A program made the position numbers and the translations under genes. The notes beneath the pieces were generated by a model. It was not told where the DNA came from. It saw only the letters and a list, made by a program, of their open reading frames with translations, and did not search any database. A stretch of 64,000 bases of DNA. Source: an uncultured Oscillospiraceae bacterium. Lineage in GTDB: Bacteria; Bacillota; Clostridia; Oscillospirales; Oscillospiraceae. The stretch is taken from assembly GCA_910578505.1 (NCBI GenBank), contig CAJTPV010000010.1, positions 1 through 64,000 on the forward strand, in the 5' to 3' direction. Positions 45,043-54,513 of the stretch are shown in pieces (the stretch's first letter is position 1; each line of letters starts with the position of its first letter).

Positions 45043-45396
45043 ATGAATCTTGATTATACGGATATTGGCAATCGGGTTCGCCGATTCAGATACACACTGG
45101 GGATTTCGCAGCAAAAACTGGCGGAACTATCCGGCCAAGAACCCTCCAATATTTCGCATATAGAGCGCGGCGCAACAAAGCTGAGCCTTCCCACACTTGT
45201 AAATATTGCCAACGCACTGGATGTTTCTGCGGACGATTTGCTGTGTGGCAGCCTTCCAGCCGCAAAAGCTGCTTTTGACAGAGAGGCTGCGCAGATTTTA
45301 AGCGATTGTACGCTCGAAGAACGGAAAATCATCATTGGCACTATGCGTACACTGCGGGAACACCTTCGCATGCTGCAGGAATCAAACAAAGGCTGA
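45043..45396 (+). CDS. XRE-family transcriptional regulator (third of three)
   Basis: 117 residues: HTH (VRRFRYTLGISQQKLAELSG, then SNISHIERGATKLS) followed by a helical tail with CTLEERKIIIGTMRTL. ATG 45043 has GGTGGGG just upstream; the open frame from 44959 lacks a good start. Last gene of the tandem trio, ending at the hairpin 45388-45426. Three different XRE proteins in a row hint at a layered switch controlling something lost or located elsewhere. Confidence 0.85.
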   Translation: MNLDYTDIGNRVRRFRYTLGISQQKLAELSGQEPSNISHIERGATKLSLPTLVNIANALDVSADDLLCGSLPAAKAAFDREAAQILSDCTLEERKIIIGTMRTLREHLRMLQESNKG

Positions 45397-45426
45397 CAGG
45401 CACGTGATATGTGTCTGCCAGCCTTT
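45388..45426 (+). terminator. terminator of the XRE trio
   Basis: AAAGGCTG (45388-45395) pairs with CAGCCTTT (45419-45426), with a further CAG/CTG and CAC/GTG extension inside. It overlaps the end of the third XRE gene. AAT follows, with no long T-run. Confidence 0.6.
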
Positions 45427-45438
45427 AATATGCAGTCA

Positions 45439-45465
45439 AGCCGCCTGGGAGCTTCCCTGGCGGCT
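45439..45465 (-). terminator. hairpin after the minus-strand Clp operon
   Basis: AGCCGCC (45439-45445) and GGCGGCT (45459-45465) with an inner GGGA/TCCC pair. It lies just after the stop of the small CxxC gene on the minus strand and probably ends the ecf-truA-clp transcription unit. Confidence 0.6.
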
Positions 45466-45471
45466 CAATTG

Positions 45472-45681
45472 CTATATTGAAAAATCTTCTGCCTTCAGCT
45501 TGGAGGTCTCCAGCTTCACCGGGCGGGGCGGCACCCGCTTAAAGGGGTCGTACCGGAACCGGGCGCAGTGGTACTCCACCGCTACAATGCCCTTCCGCTC
45601 GCAGATGACCTCCCGCTCATTGATGACATTTCCCTTTACACAGTAGGCACAGCGCGGCTCCATATCCTTACGGAACAGCAT
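45472..45681 (-). CDS. small conserved-type protein with CxxC
   Basis: 69 residues, MLFRKDMEPRCAYC start, then a second Cys pair (ICERKG and HCARFRYDP) and a basic Pro-rich RVPPRPVKL. The four Cys could bind zinc. Such small proteins follow the Clp ATPase gene in related clostridia as far as I recall, but no function is known. ATG 45681 is chosen because GGGGGAGG lies 5 bases upstream. It is 36 bases downstream of the Clp ATPase gene. Confidence 0.75.
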   Translation of the reverse strand: MLFRKDMEPRCAYCVKGNVINEREVICERKGIVAVEYHCARFRYDPFKRVPPRPVKLETSKLKAEDFSI

Positions 45682-45717
45682 GACTGCCTCCCCCTTTCTC
45701 ACACACGTGCTCAGTCT

Positions 45718-48015
<2,298 letters not shown>

Positions 48016-48148
48016 AGCGTCTACCTCCATCACCGGCGCGCCGCGCCGGCTGACCTCTTTTATCGTCTTCTTTTATACCAAAACAGCGGAACAATATTAT
48101 GAACAAATTGAAAATTTTACGCAGCCGATATCGAATTTATGGCCCGTC

Positions 48149-48832
48149 CTACACCTGCATCCCCGGCGGGAAGCCTTTTGTCAGCCCCAACAGGACAGAG
48201 CCCCGGATCATTTCCTCCGTCAGCACTCCGGCCCGGCTCAATATCCAGGCGCACACGTAGGCCAGCAGTGCGCCCTTGCCCAGGCCCACCAGCGCGCCGC
48301 CCGCCTCGTTCAGCTGCCGCAGGCCGGGCAGGCGGAAGGCTATGTTCAGCGCCCGCAGCGCAAAGCGCAGCACGGCGGTGAGCACAGCAAAGCACACTGC
48401 GTACAGCAGGGAGTGTACCAGGTTGTATACCACGGTATTGAGCACATTGTCCGTCAGGCGGAGGCAGGCGGCCAGCAGCGCCTCCTGTCCGGCGGCCTCC
48501 AGGGTGTCCGGCAGGGCTGTCTCCTCCAGCAGCGCCAGGGCGTGACGGCGGATGAAGCTGTTGGGGATGGACTCCAGTGCGCCGTCCGCCTTCTCACGGG
48601 CCGTGCGGGAGGTCTCCTGGGCCAGGCTGGTCACCTGTTCCCGCACCGCGTTTTCGGTGGCGGGCCGCAGGACCTGGTCCACCGCATAGCGGGCGGCCAC
48701 AGCGGAAATCTGGGACGCCAGGAACAGAGCCAGCGCCACGACGGCCAGCTCCGAAAGCGTACGCAGCAGGCCCCGCCGCCAGCCCAGGGCCCCAAAAACG
48801 CCGATAACCACCAGTATCACGACATCAATCAT
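48149..48832 (-). CDS. CvpA-family membrane protein
   Basis: 227 residues with the CvpA start (MIDVVILVVIGVFGALGWRR), followed by a helical region and three further hydrophobic segments near the C-terminus (VYNLVHSLLYAVCFAVLTAV). The E. coli homologue supports colicin V export and envelope stress; in Clostridia the role is unknown. ATG 48832 is used. It lies between the DUF5711 and Clp genes; the gap 48016-48148 shows no other feature. Confidence 0.85.
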   Translation of the reverse strand: MIDVVILVVIGVFGALGWRRGLLRTLSELAVVALALFLASQISAVAARYAVDQVLRPATENAVREQVTSLAQETSRTAREKADGALESIPNSFIRRHALALLEETALPDTLEAAGQEALLAACLRLTDNVLNTVVYNLVHSLLYAVCFAVLTAVLRFALRALNIAFRLPGLRQLNEAGGALVGLGKGALLAYVCAWILSRAGVLTEEMIRGSVLLGLTKGFPPGMQV

Positions 48833-48903
48833 AACAGATTCCGACACAAAAATCTATCCCCTTTCTATGGGAAACTTGGATAGTACTAGGCGGACAGCCA
48901 GGA

Positions 48904-50079
48904 CTACGGCAGGAAGCGCCACGCGGATGCGCCCGAAATCATGAGCACCGTGCCGTCGGGCTCCATCTGGATCTGGCCGGCATAGTTGGTCTCCGCCAGC
49001 CGCGCATACTCCTGCAGGTCCCTGGTGTAGATGACCAGCGCGTCGTCGTACAGCACCGCCAGATAGTCCCCGGCGGCGGAGATGTCCAGCACCTCCTCCG
49101 TCAGCTCCATCTTGGCCAGCTGCGCGCCCCCGGCGTCATAGGTGGTCAGCGTGCAGATGTTGCCGGACTGATAGCGGCCCAGCAGCAGCGCGCAGAAGCC
49201 GTCCCCGTTCAGGGCGTAGTCGTGGAGATACAGGTTGCCGTAGGCCTGGTCCAGCAGGATCTGGCCGTCCAGCCCGGCAGCCACAAAGCGCTTGTCGCAC
49301 AGGCACAGGACCCGGTCCTGGCTGCAGGTGAAGTCCATCACCAGGCCGTCCCGGATGAGGCGGCTGCTGACCAGCTGGGCGCTCTCCAGGTCGTACACCA
49401 GCAGCTTGCTGGCAAAGACGCCGGACTGGGACTCCAGGCTCACAGCCACCACGCTGCGGCAGTCCGCAGAGACGACGGCATCGCTGATATAGTTGTCATA
49501 GGAATCAAAGTGGAACACCGGCTCGCCGCTGCTGTTGTAGACGGAAACTGTCGCCTTGTACCCGTTTTTCTGCTCCGTCACCGCCAGATAGTCGCTGCTG
49601 TTGAGGCGGGCGGAGTAGTAGCAGAGGCCCCGGTCCGTGTTCATGGTCCGGCGCACGCCCAGGGGGTCCAGGACATACAGGGTGTCCCCGCCCACGTCGC
49701 ACACCACCGCCTGCCGCTGTCCCACCGACAGCTGCAGGTTTTTCATCTTCACGGGGACGTCGTACACCGCGTCGCCGCTGTCCCGGAAGAATTGGATGGT
49801 GTTGGGGCCGGCCACCAGCAGCCCGGTCCCCAGCTGCCCGTAGCGGTTGTCGCTGTCGGCGGTGTAGACGTGGAAGTCCTGGGTGGAGCTGCTCTCGCCG
49901 TACATGAGCCAGCGGCGCAGGGCGGCCAGATGGGTCCCGTCCTCCATGGCCGTCAGCCCCGCCACCACCAGCACCACTACCGCCACGATCAGCAGCACCC
50001 GCAGCCGTTGGAGCAGGGTCTTGGACTTCCCCTCCTGATCCGCCGGCTCCTGGGCGGTATGTTTTCCCTTTTTAGCCAT
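48904..50079 (-). CDS. DUF5711-family membrane-anchored protein
   Basis: 391 residues: a basic N-terminus, one membrane helix (LLIVAVVVLVVAGLTAM, about residues 30-48), then an extracytoplasmic region with WD/beta-propeller-like strands, including repeated VYDLESAQL and VVSLES-type units. This fits the DUF5711 family of clostridial surface-exposed propellers; no function is known. The start overlaps the truA stop by 8 bases, so translation is coupled. Confidence 0.8.
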   Translation of the reverse strand: MAKKGKHTAQEPADQEGKSKTLLQRLRVLLIVAVVVLVVAGLTAMEDGTHLAALRRWLMYGESSSTQDFHVYTADSDNRYGQLGTGLLVAGPNTIQFFRDSGDAVYDVPVKMKNLQLSVGQRQAVVCDVGGDTLYVLDPLGVRRTMNTDRGLCYYSARLNSSDYLAVTEQKNGYKATVSVYNSSGEPVFHFDSYDNYISDAVVSADCRSVVAVSLESQSGVFASKLLVYDLESAQLVSSRLIRDGLVMDFTCSQDRVLCLCDKRFVAAGLDGQILLDQAYGNLYLHDYALNGDGFCALLLGRYQSGNICTLTTYDAGGAQLAKMELTEEVLDISAAGDYLAVLYDDALVIYTRDLQEYARLAETNYAGQIQMEPDGTVLMISGASAWRFLP

Positions 50080-50833
50080 TGAGACGCTCATCCTCATACC
50101 ACAGTTTGGTCAGGTACAGTCCCCCCGGCGGCACGGTGGGGCCCGCCAGGGTCCGGTTGCCGCTGGCCAGGATGGCCGGAATGTCCTCCGGCGTCAGCTT
50201 CCCCTCCGCCGCGTACAGCACGGTGCCGGTAATGGCCCGTACCATATTATACAGAAATCCGTTTGCGCATACCTTCAATTCCAGCAGGTCCGCAGACCGG
50301 GTGACACGGCAGTATTCAATCGTGCGCACCGTGGTGCGGGTCTCCGTCCCCACACTGCGCACGGCCCGAAAGTCGTGGGTGCCCGCAAAGGCCCTGGCCG
50401 CCCGGTCCATGACGGCCTCATCCAGCCGCTTGGGGTAAAAATAGGCCCGGTGGACATAAAAGGGGTTGCGAATCCGGGAATTGAAAATCCGGTAGGTGTA
50501 CTCCTTTTTCAGGCACGAACCGATGGCGTTAAACGCCTCCGGCATCTCGAAGGCCTGAAAGACCACGATATCCTCCGGCAGGCGGCTGTTCACCGCCAGC
50601 GGCAGGCGCTCACAGGGGATGGAGGAGCTGGTGCGGAAGTTGGCCACATACCGCTCGGCGTGGACGCCCGCGTCCGTGCGTCCGCAGCCGGTGACCTTCA
50701 CCGGGTGGCCGCACACCGCCGCCAGCGCCCTTTCCAGGGTCTCCGCCACGGTGGCCTGGGTCTTCTGCACCTGCCAGCCGTGGTAGGCCGTGCCGTTATA
50801 CATCAGCCGCAGCGCGATATTCTTCACAGGCAT
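50072..50833 (-). CDS. truA: tRNA pseudouridine(38-40) synthase
   Basis: 253 residues. Start MYNGTAYHGWQVQKTQATV and the catalytic Asp in GRTDAGVHA are diagnostic, followed by LKKEYTYRIF and FLYNMVRAITGT. Modifies uridines in the anticodon stem-loop of many tRNAs. ATG 50833 begins 16 bases after ecfT. The ecfA1-ecfA2-ecfT-truA order is common in Firmicutes, although the ribosomal genes rplQ and rplM-rpsI, usually flanking it, are not here. Confidence 0.96.
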   Translation of the reverse strand: MPVKNIALRLMYNGTAYHGWQVQKTQATVAETLERALAAVCGHPVKVTGCGRTDAGVHAERYVANFRTSSSIPCERLPLAVNSRLPEDIVVFQAFEMPEAFNAIGSCLKKEYTYRIFNSRIRNPFYVHRAYFYPKRLDEAVMDRAARAFAGTHDFRAVRSVGTETRTTVRTIEYCRVTRSADLLELKVCANGFLYNMVRAITGTVLYAAEGKLTPEDIPAILASGNRTLAGPTVPPGGLYLTKLWYEDERLNG

Positions 50834-50848
50834 CCCCCCCCGCTTCTC

Positions 50849-51652
50849 TTACAGTCCAAATCCCGCCAGCGCCAGCACCCCTGCCAGCACCGCTCCGTAC
50901 ACCAACAGCACCCCGTAATCCCTGGCCGCATACTGCAGCACGTGGAGCTTTGTCCGCCCCTCGCCGCCGTGGTAGCAGCGGCACTCCATGGCCACCGCCA
51001 GCTCGTCCGCCCGGCGGAACGCGGAGATGAACAGCGGCACCAGAATCGGCACCAGGGCCTTAGCCCGCTGCAGCAGGTTCCCGCTCTCAAAGTCCGCGCC
51101 TCTGGCCTTCTGGGCGGACATGATCTTGTCGGTCTCCTCAATCAGCAGCGGGATGAACCGCAGGGCGATGGACATCATCATGGACAGCTCGTGGACCGGC
51201 GCCTTCAGCTTCTTCAGCGGCCCCAGCAGCGTCTCCAGACCGTCGGTCAGAGCGATGGGGCTGGTGGTATAGGTCAGCAGAAACGTCCCCATGATCAGCA
51301 TCATGATCCGCAGGACCATGAAAAACGCCGTGGAAATGCCCTGCTTCGTGATCTTGAAAATCCAGAAGGACACCAATGGGTCCCCCGGCGTGTAGAGCAA
51401 ATTCAGCACCGCCGTGAAGCAGATGAGAAACAGCACCGGCTTCAATCCCCGCACCAAAGCCTTTGGCGCTACGCCGGAGACCTTGACGCTGAGCACCAGC
51501 AGCGCCGCCACCAGGGCGTAGGACACAAACCACTTCGCGCAGAACAGCGCCACGATATACAGCACCGTCAAAATCAGCTTTGTCCGGGGGTCCAGCCGGT
51601 GGGCCAGGGAATTTCCCGGGAAAAACTGGCCCAGAGTAATATCCTTCAGCAT
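50849..51652 (-). CDS. ecfT: ECF transporter transmembrane subunit EcfT
   Basis: 267-residue membrane subunit coupling substrate-binding S components to the two ATPases in group II energy-coupling-factor vitamin/metal importers. About five membrane helices and the two cytoplasmic coupling motifs: SAQKARGADF and AMECRCYHGGEGRT (Ala-Arg-Gly type). It overlaps ecfA2 by 7 bases. No S-component gene is in the window, so this is the shared energizing module. Confidence 0.95.
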   Translation of the reverse strand: MLKDITLGQFFPGNSLAHRLDPRTKLILTVLYIVALFCAKWFVSYALVAALLVLSVKVSGVAPKALVRGLKPVLFLICFTAVLNLLYTPGDPLVSFWIFKITKQGISTAFFMVLRIMMLIMGTFLLTYTTSPIALTDGLETLLGPLKKLKAPVHELSMMMSIALRFIPLLIEETDKIMSAQKARGADFESGNLLQRAKALVPILVPLFISAFRRADELAVAMECRCYHGGEGRTKLHVLQYAARDYGVLLVYGAVLAGVLALAGFGL

Positions 51653-52512
51653 CCGCTCCGCCCCCCTTTCAGACCGTTCAGGGCCCGGCGCAGGTCCGCC
51701 ACCGTGTACACGGCGGGGTCGATCTCCACGCCCTGCCGGGCCAGCGCCATGGCCACCTGGGTCACCTGGGGCACGTTCAGGCCCACGTCAATGAGCTCCT
51801 GGGCCCGGCTGAACACCTCGTGAGGCGTGCCGCTCATCACCACGCCGGCATTGGCCAGCACCACGATGCGGTCCACATTCTCCGCCACCTCGTCCATGCT
51901 GTGGCTGACCATGACCACCGTGGCCCCGGTCTGCCGGTGGTAGGCGCGGATATTGCCCAGCAGACTCTTCCGCCCCGCCGGGTCCAGACCCGCCGACGGC
52001 TCGTCCAGAATCAGCACCTCCGGCTCCATGGCGATGACGCCCGCAATGGCTACCCGCCGCTTCTGTCCGCCGGAGAGGTCGAAGGGGGACTTGTCCAGCA
52101 GCTCCTCCCCCAGTCCCGCAAAGGCCAGGGCTGAGCGGACCCGGCGGTCCACCTCTTTTTCGTCCAGACCCATATTTTTCGGGCCGAAGGCGATATCCTT
52201 GTACACCGTCTCCTCAAACAGCTGGTACTCCGGGTACTGGAACACCAGCCCCACCCGGAACCGGACGTCCCGAATCTTTTTCGGCTCCGCCCAGATGTCC
52301 CGGCCCCCCAGGTAAATCGTCCCGCTGGTGGGCTGCAAAAGGCCGTTGAGATGCTGGATCAGGGTGGATTTCCCGGACCCGGTATGGCCGATGACGCCGA
52401 GAAACTCCCCTTTGTAAATTTCCATATTCACGCCGTCCACCGCGCTGCGGCAGAAGGGCGTATTCAAACCGTAGGTGTGGATCAGGTTCTCCACGCGAAT
52501 GATGGGTTCCAT
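51646..52512 (-). CDS. ecfA2: ECF transporter ATPase EcfA2 (EcfA')
   Basis: 288-residue ABC ATPase: Walker A GHTGSGKST, Q-loop VFQYPEYQLFEETV, signature LSGGQKRRVAIAG, Walker B VLILDEPSAGLDP, H-loop SHSMDEV. FQYPEYQLFEET is the EcfA2 hallmark. Pairs with EcfA1. It starts 36 bases after ecfA1 and overlaps ecfT. Confidence 0.96.
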   Translation of the reverse strand: MEPIIRVENLIHTYGLNTPFCRSAVDGVNMEIYKGEFLGVIGHTGSGKSTLIQHLNGLLQPTSGTIYLGGRDIWAEPKKIRDVRFRVGLVFQYPEYQLFEETVYKDIAFGPKNMGLDEKEVDRRVRSALAFAGLGEELLDKSPFDLSGGQKRRVAIAGVIAMEPEVLILDEPSAGLDPAGRKSLLGNIRAYHRQTGATVVMVSHSMDEVAENVDRIVVLANAGVVMSGTPHEVFSRAQELIDVGLNVPQVTQVAMALARQGVEIDPAVYTVADLRRALNGLKGGRSGC

Positions 52513-52548
52513 CTGTTCCTCTTTCCGCGGTTGCTCCCGCTGTTCGCA

Positions 52549-53391
52549 TTACAGGCTCTTGATGATCGCCTGGGCGCACTCCTCCACGGACAGCGCGCTC
52601 AGGGGCACGTCAAAGCCGTCCTCCCGCAGGCCGCGGAGCAGCTCCACCGTGTGGGGGACGTCCAGCCCGATTGCCCGCAGGTCCTCCATCCGGACCAGGA
52701 TTTCCCGCGGCGGGCCGTCCATGACCACCCTGCCGCTGTCCATCACCACCACCCGGTCCGCCATGGCGGCCTCGTCCATGTGGTGGGTGATGAGGACGAT
52801 GGTCATGCCCTTGACCCGGTTCAGCCGCCGGACCGTGTCCAGCACCTCCCGCCGCCCGCAGGGGTCCAGCATGGCGGTGGACTCGTCCATGACGATACAG
52901 GCCGGCTCCATGGCAATGACGCCGGCAATGGCGATGCGCTGCTTCTGTCCGCCGGAGAGCTTGTGGGGGGCGTGGAGGGAGAAGGCGTCCATCCCCACCG
53001 TGCGCAGGGCCGCGCCCACCCGCTCCTGGATCTCCTCCGTGGGCACGCCCAGGTTCTCCGGGCCAAAGGCCACGTCCTCCTCCACCACGTTGGCGACGAT
53101 TTGGTTGTCTGGGTTCTGGAAGACCATTCCCACCTGCCGGCGGATCTCCAGCAGCAGGGACTCGTCCTTTGTATCCATGCCGTCCACCCAGACCGTGCCG
53201 CCGCCCGGCAGCAGCACCGCGTTCATGTGCTTGGCCAGGGTGGATTTTCCGGAGCCGTTGTGGCCCAGGATCACGGTGAAGCTGCCCTGTTCTATGGTCA
53301 GGTCCACACCGTCCAGGGCATTGACCGCCGCCGCGCCCTCCTCGGCGGGATAGGCGAAGACAAGCTGTTTTGTTTGAATGATCTCTGTCAT
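52549..53391 (-). CDS. ecfA1: ECF transporter ATPase EcfA1
   Basis: 280-residue ABC ATPase: Walker A GHNGSGKST, VFQNPDNQIVANVVEEDV (the EcfA1 hallmark), signature LSGGQKQRIAIAG and Walker B IVMDESTAMLDP, with Glu-Ser replacing the usual Glu-Pro as is normal for this subunit. Its ATG overlaps the stop of the upstream methyltransferase gene by four bases (ATGA), so the ECF module seems to be translated from that transcript. Confidence 0.96.
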   Translation of the reverse strand: MTEIIQTKQLVFAYPAEEGAAAVNALDGVDLTIEQGSFTVILGHNGSGKSTLAKHMNAVLLPGGGTVWVDGMDTKDESLLLEIRRQVGMVFQNPDNQIVANVVEEDVAFGPENLGVPTEEIQERVGAALRTVGMDAFSLHAPHKLSGGQKQRIAIAGVIAMEPACIVMDESTAMLDPCGRREVLDTVRRLNRVKGMTIVLITHHMDEAAMADRVVVMDSGRVVMDGPPREILVRMEDLRAIGLDVPHTVELLRGLREDGFDVPLSALSVEECAQAIIKSL

Positions 53392-54296
53392 GAAATTTCC
53401 TCGTTTACATGAACATATTGATAAGGGGGGCAGTTTTCTCCTGTCCAGCGGCCTGTGGCCCCGCAGGGCAGGACAAGACCGGTCTCCGTCACCGGCAGGC
53501 CGATTTCATCGCTGACCGTATGCCCGCCGTATTTTTTTGAAAAAATCAGCTCCATCATATAAGTAAGCACGCTGGGCGCCAAGCCGGTGGTATAGGCGTT
53601 GATGAGCACAAACAGCGGCTGGTCCGACAGCACGCCGCTACACAGCTCCACAAAGGGGAACAGGTTGTCCTCCAGCTTCCACACCTCGCCGGTGGGCCCC
53701 CGCCCGTAGCTGGGCGGGTCCATAATGATGGCGTCGTATTTCCGGCCCCGGCGGATCTCCCGCTCCACGAACTTGGCGCAGTCGTCCACGATCCACCGCA
53801 CCGGCGCGTCCTGGAGGCCGGAGGCCTTGGCGTTTTCCTTGGCCCAGGCCACCATGCCCTTGGCGGCGTCCACATGGCACACGCTGGCCCCCGCCGCCGC
53901 ACAGGCCGCCGTGGCAGCCCCGGTGTAGGCGAAGAGGTTGAGCACGTTGATGTGCCGCCCGGCGGTGCGGATTTTTTCCATGGCAAAGTCCCAGTTCACC
54001 GCCTGCTCCGGGAAGAGGCCGGTGTGCTTGAAGTTCATGGGCTTGACCTGGAACGTCAGGTCCCGGTAGCGGACCTGCCACTGCTCCGGCAATTTGGCCT
54101 TCTCCCAGCGGCCGCCGCCGGTGTGGGCGCGCAGATAGCGGCCGTCGGGATGCCGCCACCCGGCATTCAGCCGGGGCGAGCGCCAGATGGCCTGGGGGTC
54201 CGGGCGGACCAGCACCTTGCTGCCCCAGCGCTCCAGTTTTTCGCCGCCGCCGCAGTCCAGCAGCTCGTAATCCTTCCAGCCGTCAGCGATCCACAT
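53388..54296 (-). CDS. SAM-dependent methyltransferase, RlmI/COG1092-like
   Basis: 302 residues of the RNA-type methyltransferase group related to RlmI/RlmK, but without the N-terminal PUA domain. FKHTGLFPEQAVNWDFA and the SAM loop NVLNLFAYTGAATAACAAAG come first, then VIMDPPSYGRGP-like catalytic motif IIMDPPSYGRG. It may make an rRNA m5C or similar mark. The long frame reaches 54695, but the promoter at 54333-54361 and GGGGGG 6 bases before ATG 54296 fix the start. First gene of the unit leading into ecfA1. Confidence 0.88.
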   Translation of the reverse strand: MWIADGWKDYELLDCGGGEKLERWGSKVLVRPDPQAIWRSPRLNAGWRHPDGRYLRAHTGGGRWEKAKLPEQWQVRYRDLTFQVKPMNFKHTGLFPEQAVNWDFAMEKIRTAGRHINVLNLFAYTGAATAACAAAGASVCHVDAAKGMVAWAKENAKASGLQDAPVRWIVDDCAKFVEREIRRGRKYDAIIMDPPSYGRGPTGEVWKLEDNLFPFVELCSGVLSDQPLFVLINAYTTGLAPSVLTYMMELIFSKKYGGHTVSDEIGLPVTETGLVLPCGATGRWTGENCPPYQYVHVNEEIS

Positions 54297-54332
54297 ACGC
54301 CGCCCCCCTGTCTCTTTTGCAAAATTCATTTT

Positions 54333-54361
54333 ATTATATACCAGCCCTTGGCAATCGTCAA
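54333..54361 (-). promoter_or_regulatory. promoter of the methyltransferase-ECF-truA unit
   Basis: On the minus strand TTGACG (54361-54356) and TATAAT (54338-54333) with a 17-base spacer; RNA would start near 54326, about 30 bases before ATG 54296. Confidence 0.75.
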
Positions 54362-54467
54362 CAAAAGAAATGTGAATATTTTGGACTTTTTTACAAGAAA
54401 ATCCCGTCACTATTTTACCACAGCCCCAAAAACCCCCGTCTCGCTTCCTTATCTTTTCTGTCATTTT

Positions 54468-54475
54468 GCCGATAT
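54468..54475 (+). promoter_or_regulatory. candidate sigma-D (flagellar) -10 element
   Basis: GCCGATAT matches the B. subtilis sigma-D -10 consensus 8 of 8, 38 bases upstream of the flagellin-like gene. A TAAA -35 is not present at the expected 14-16 base spacing, so the site is incomplete; a weak sigma-A -10 (CATAAT, 54479-54484) also exists. Confidence 0.5.
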
Positions 54476-54513
54476 TCCATAATAATGAGAATTCAGGAAA
54501 GGAGGCACAAGGA

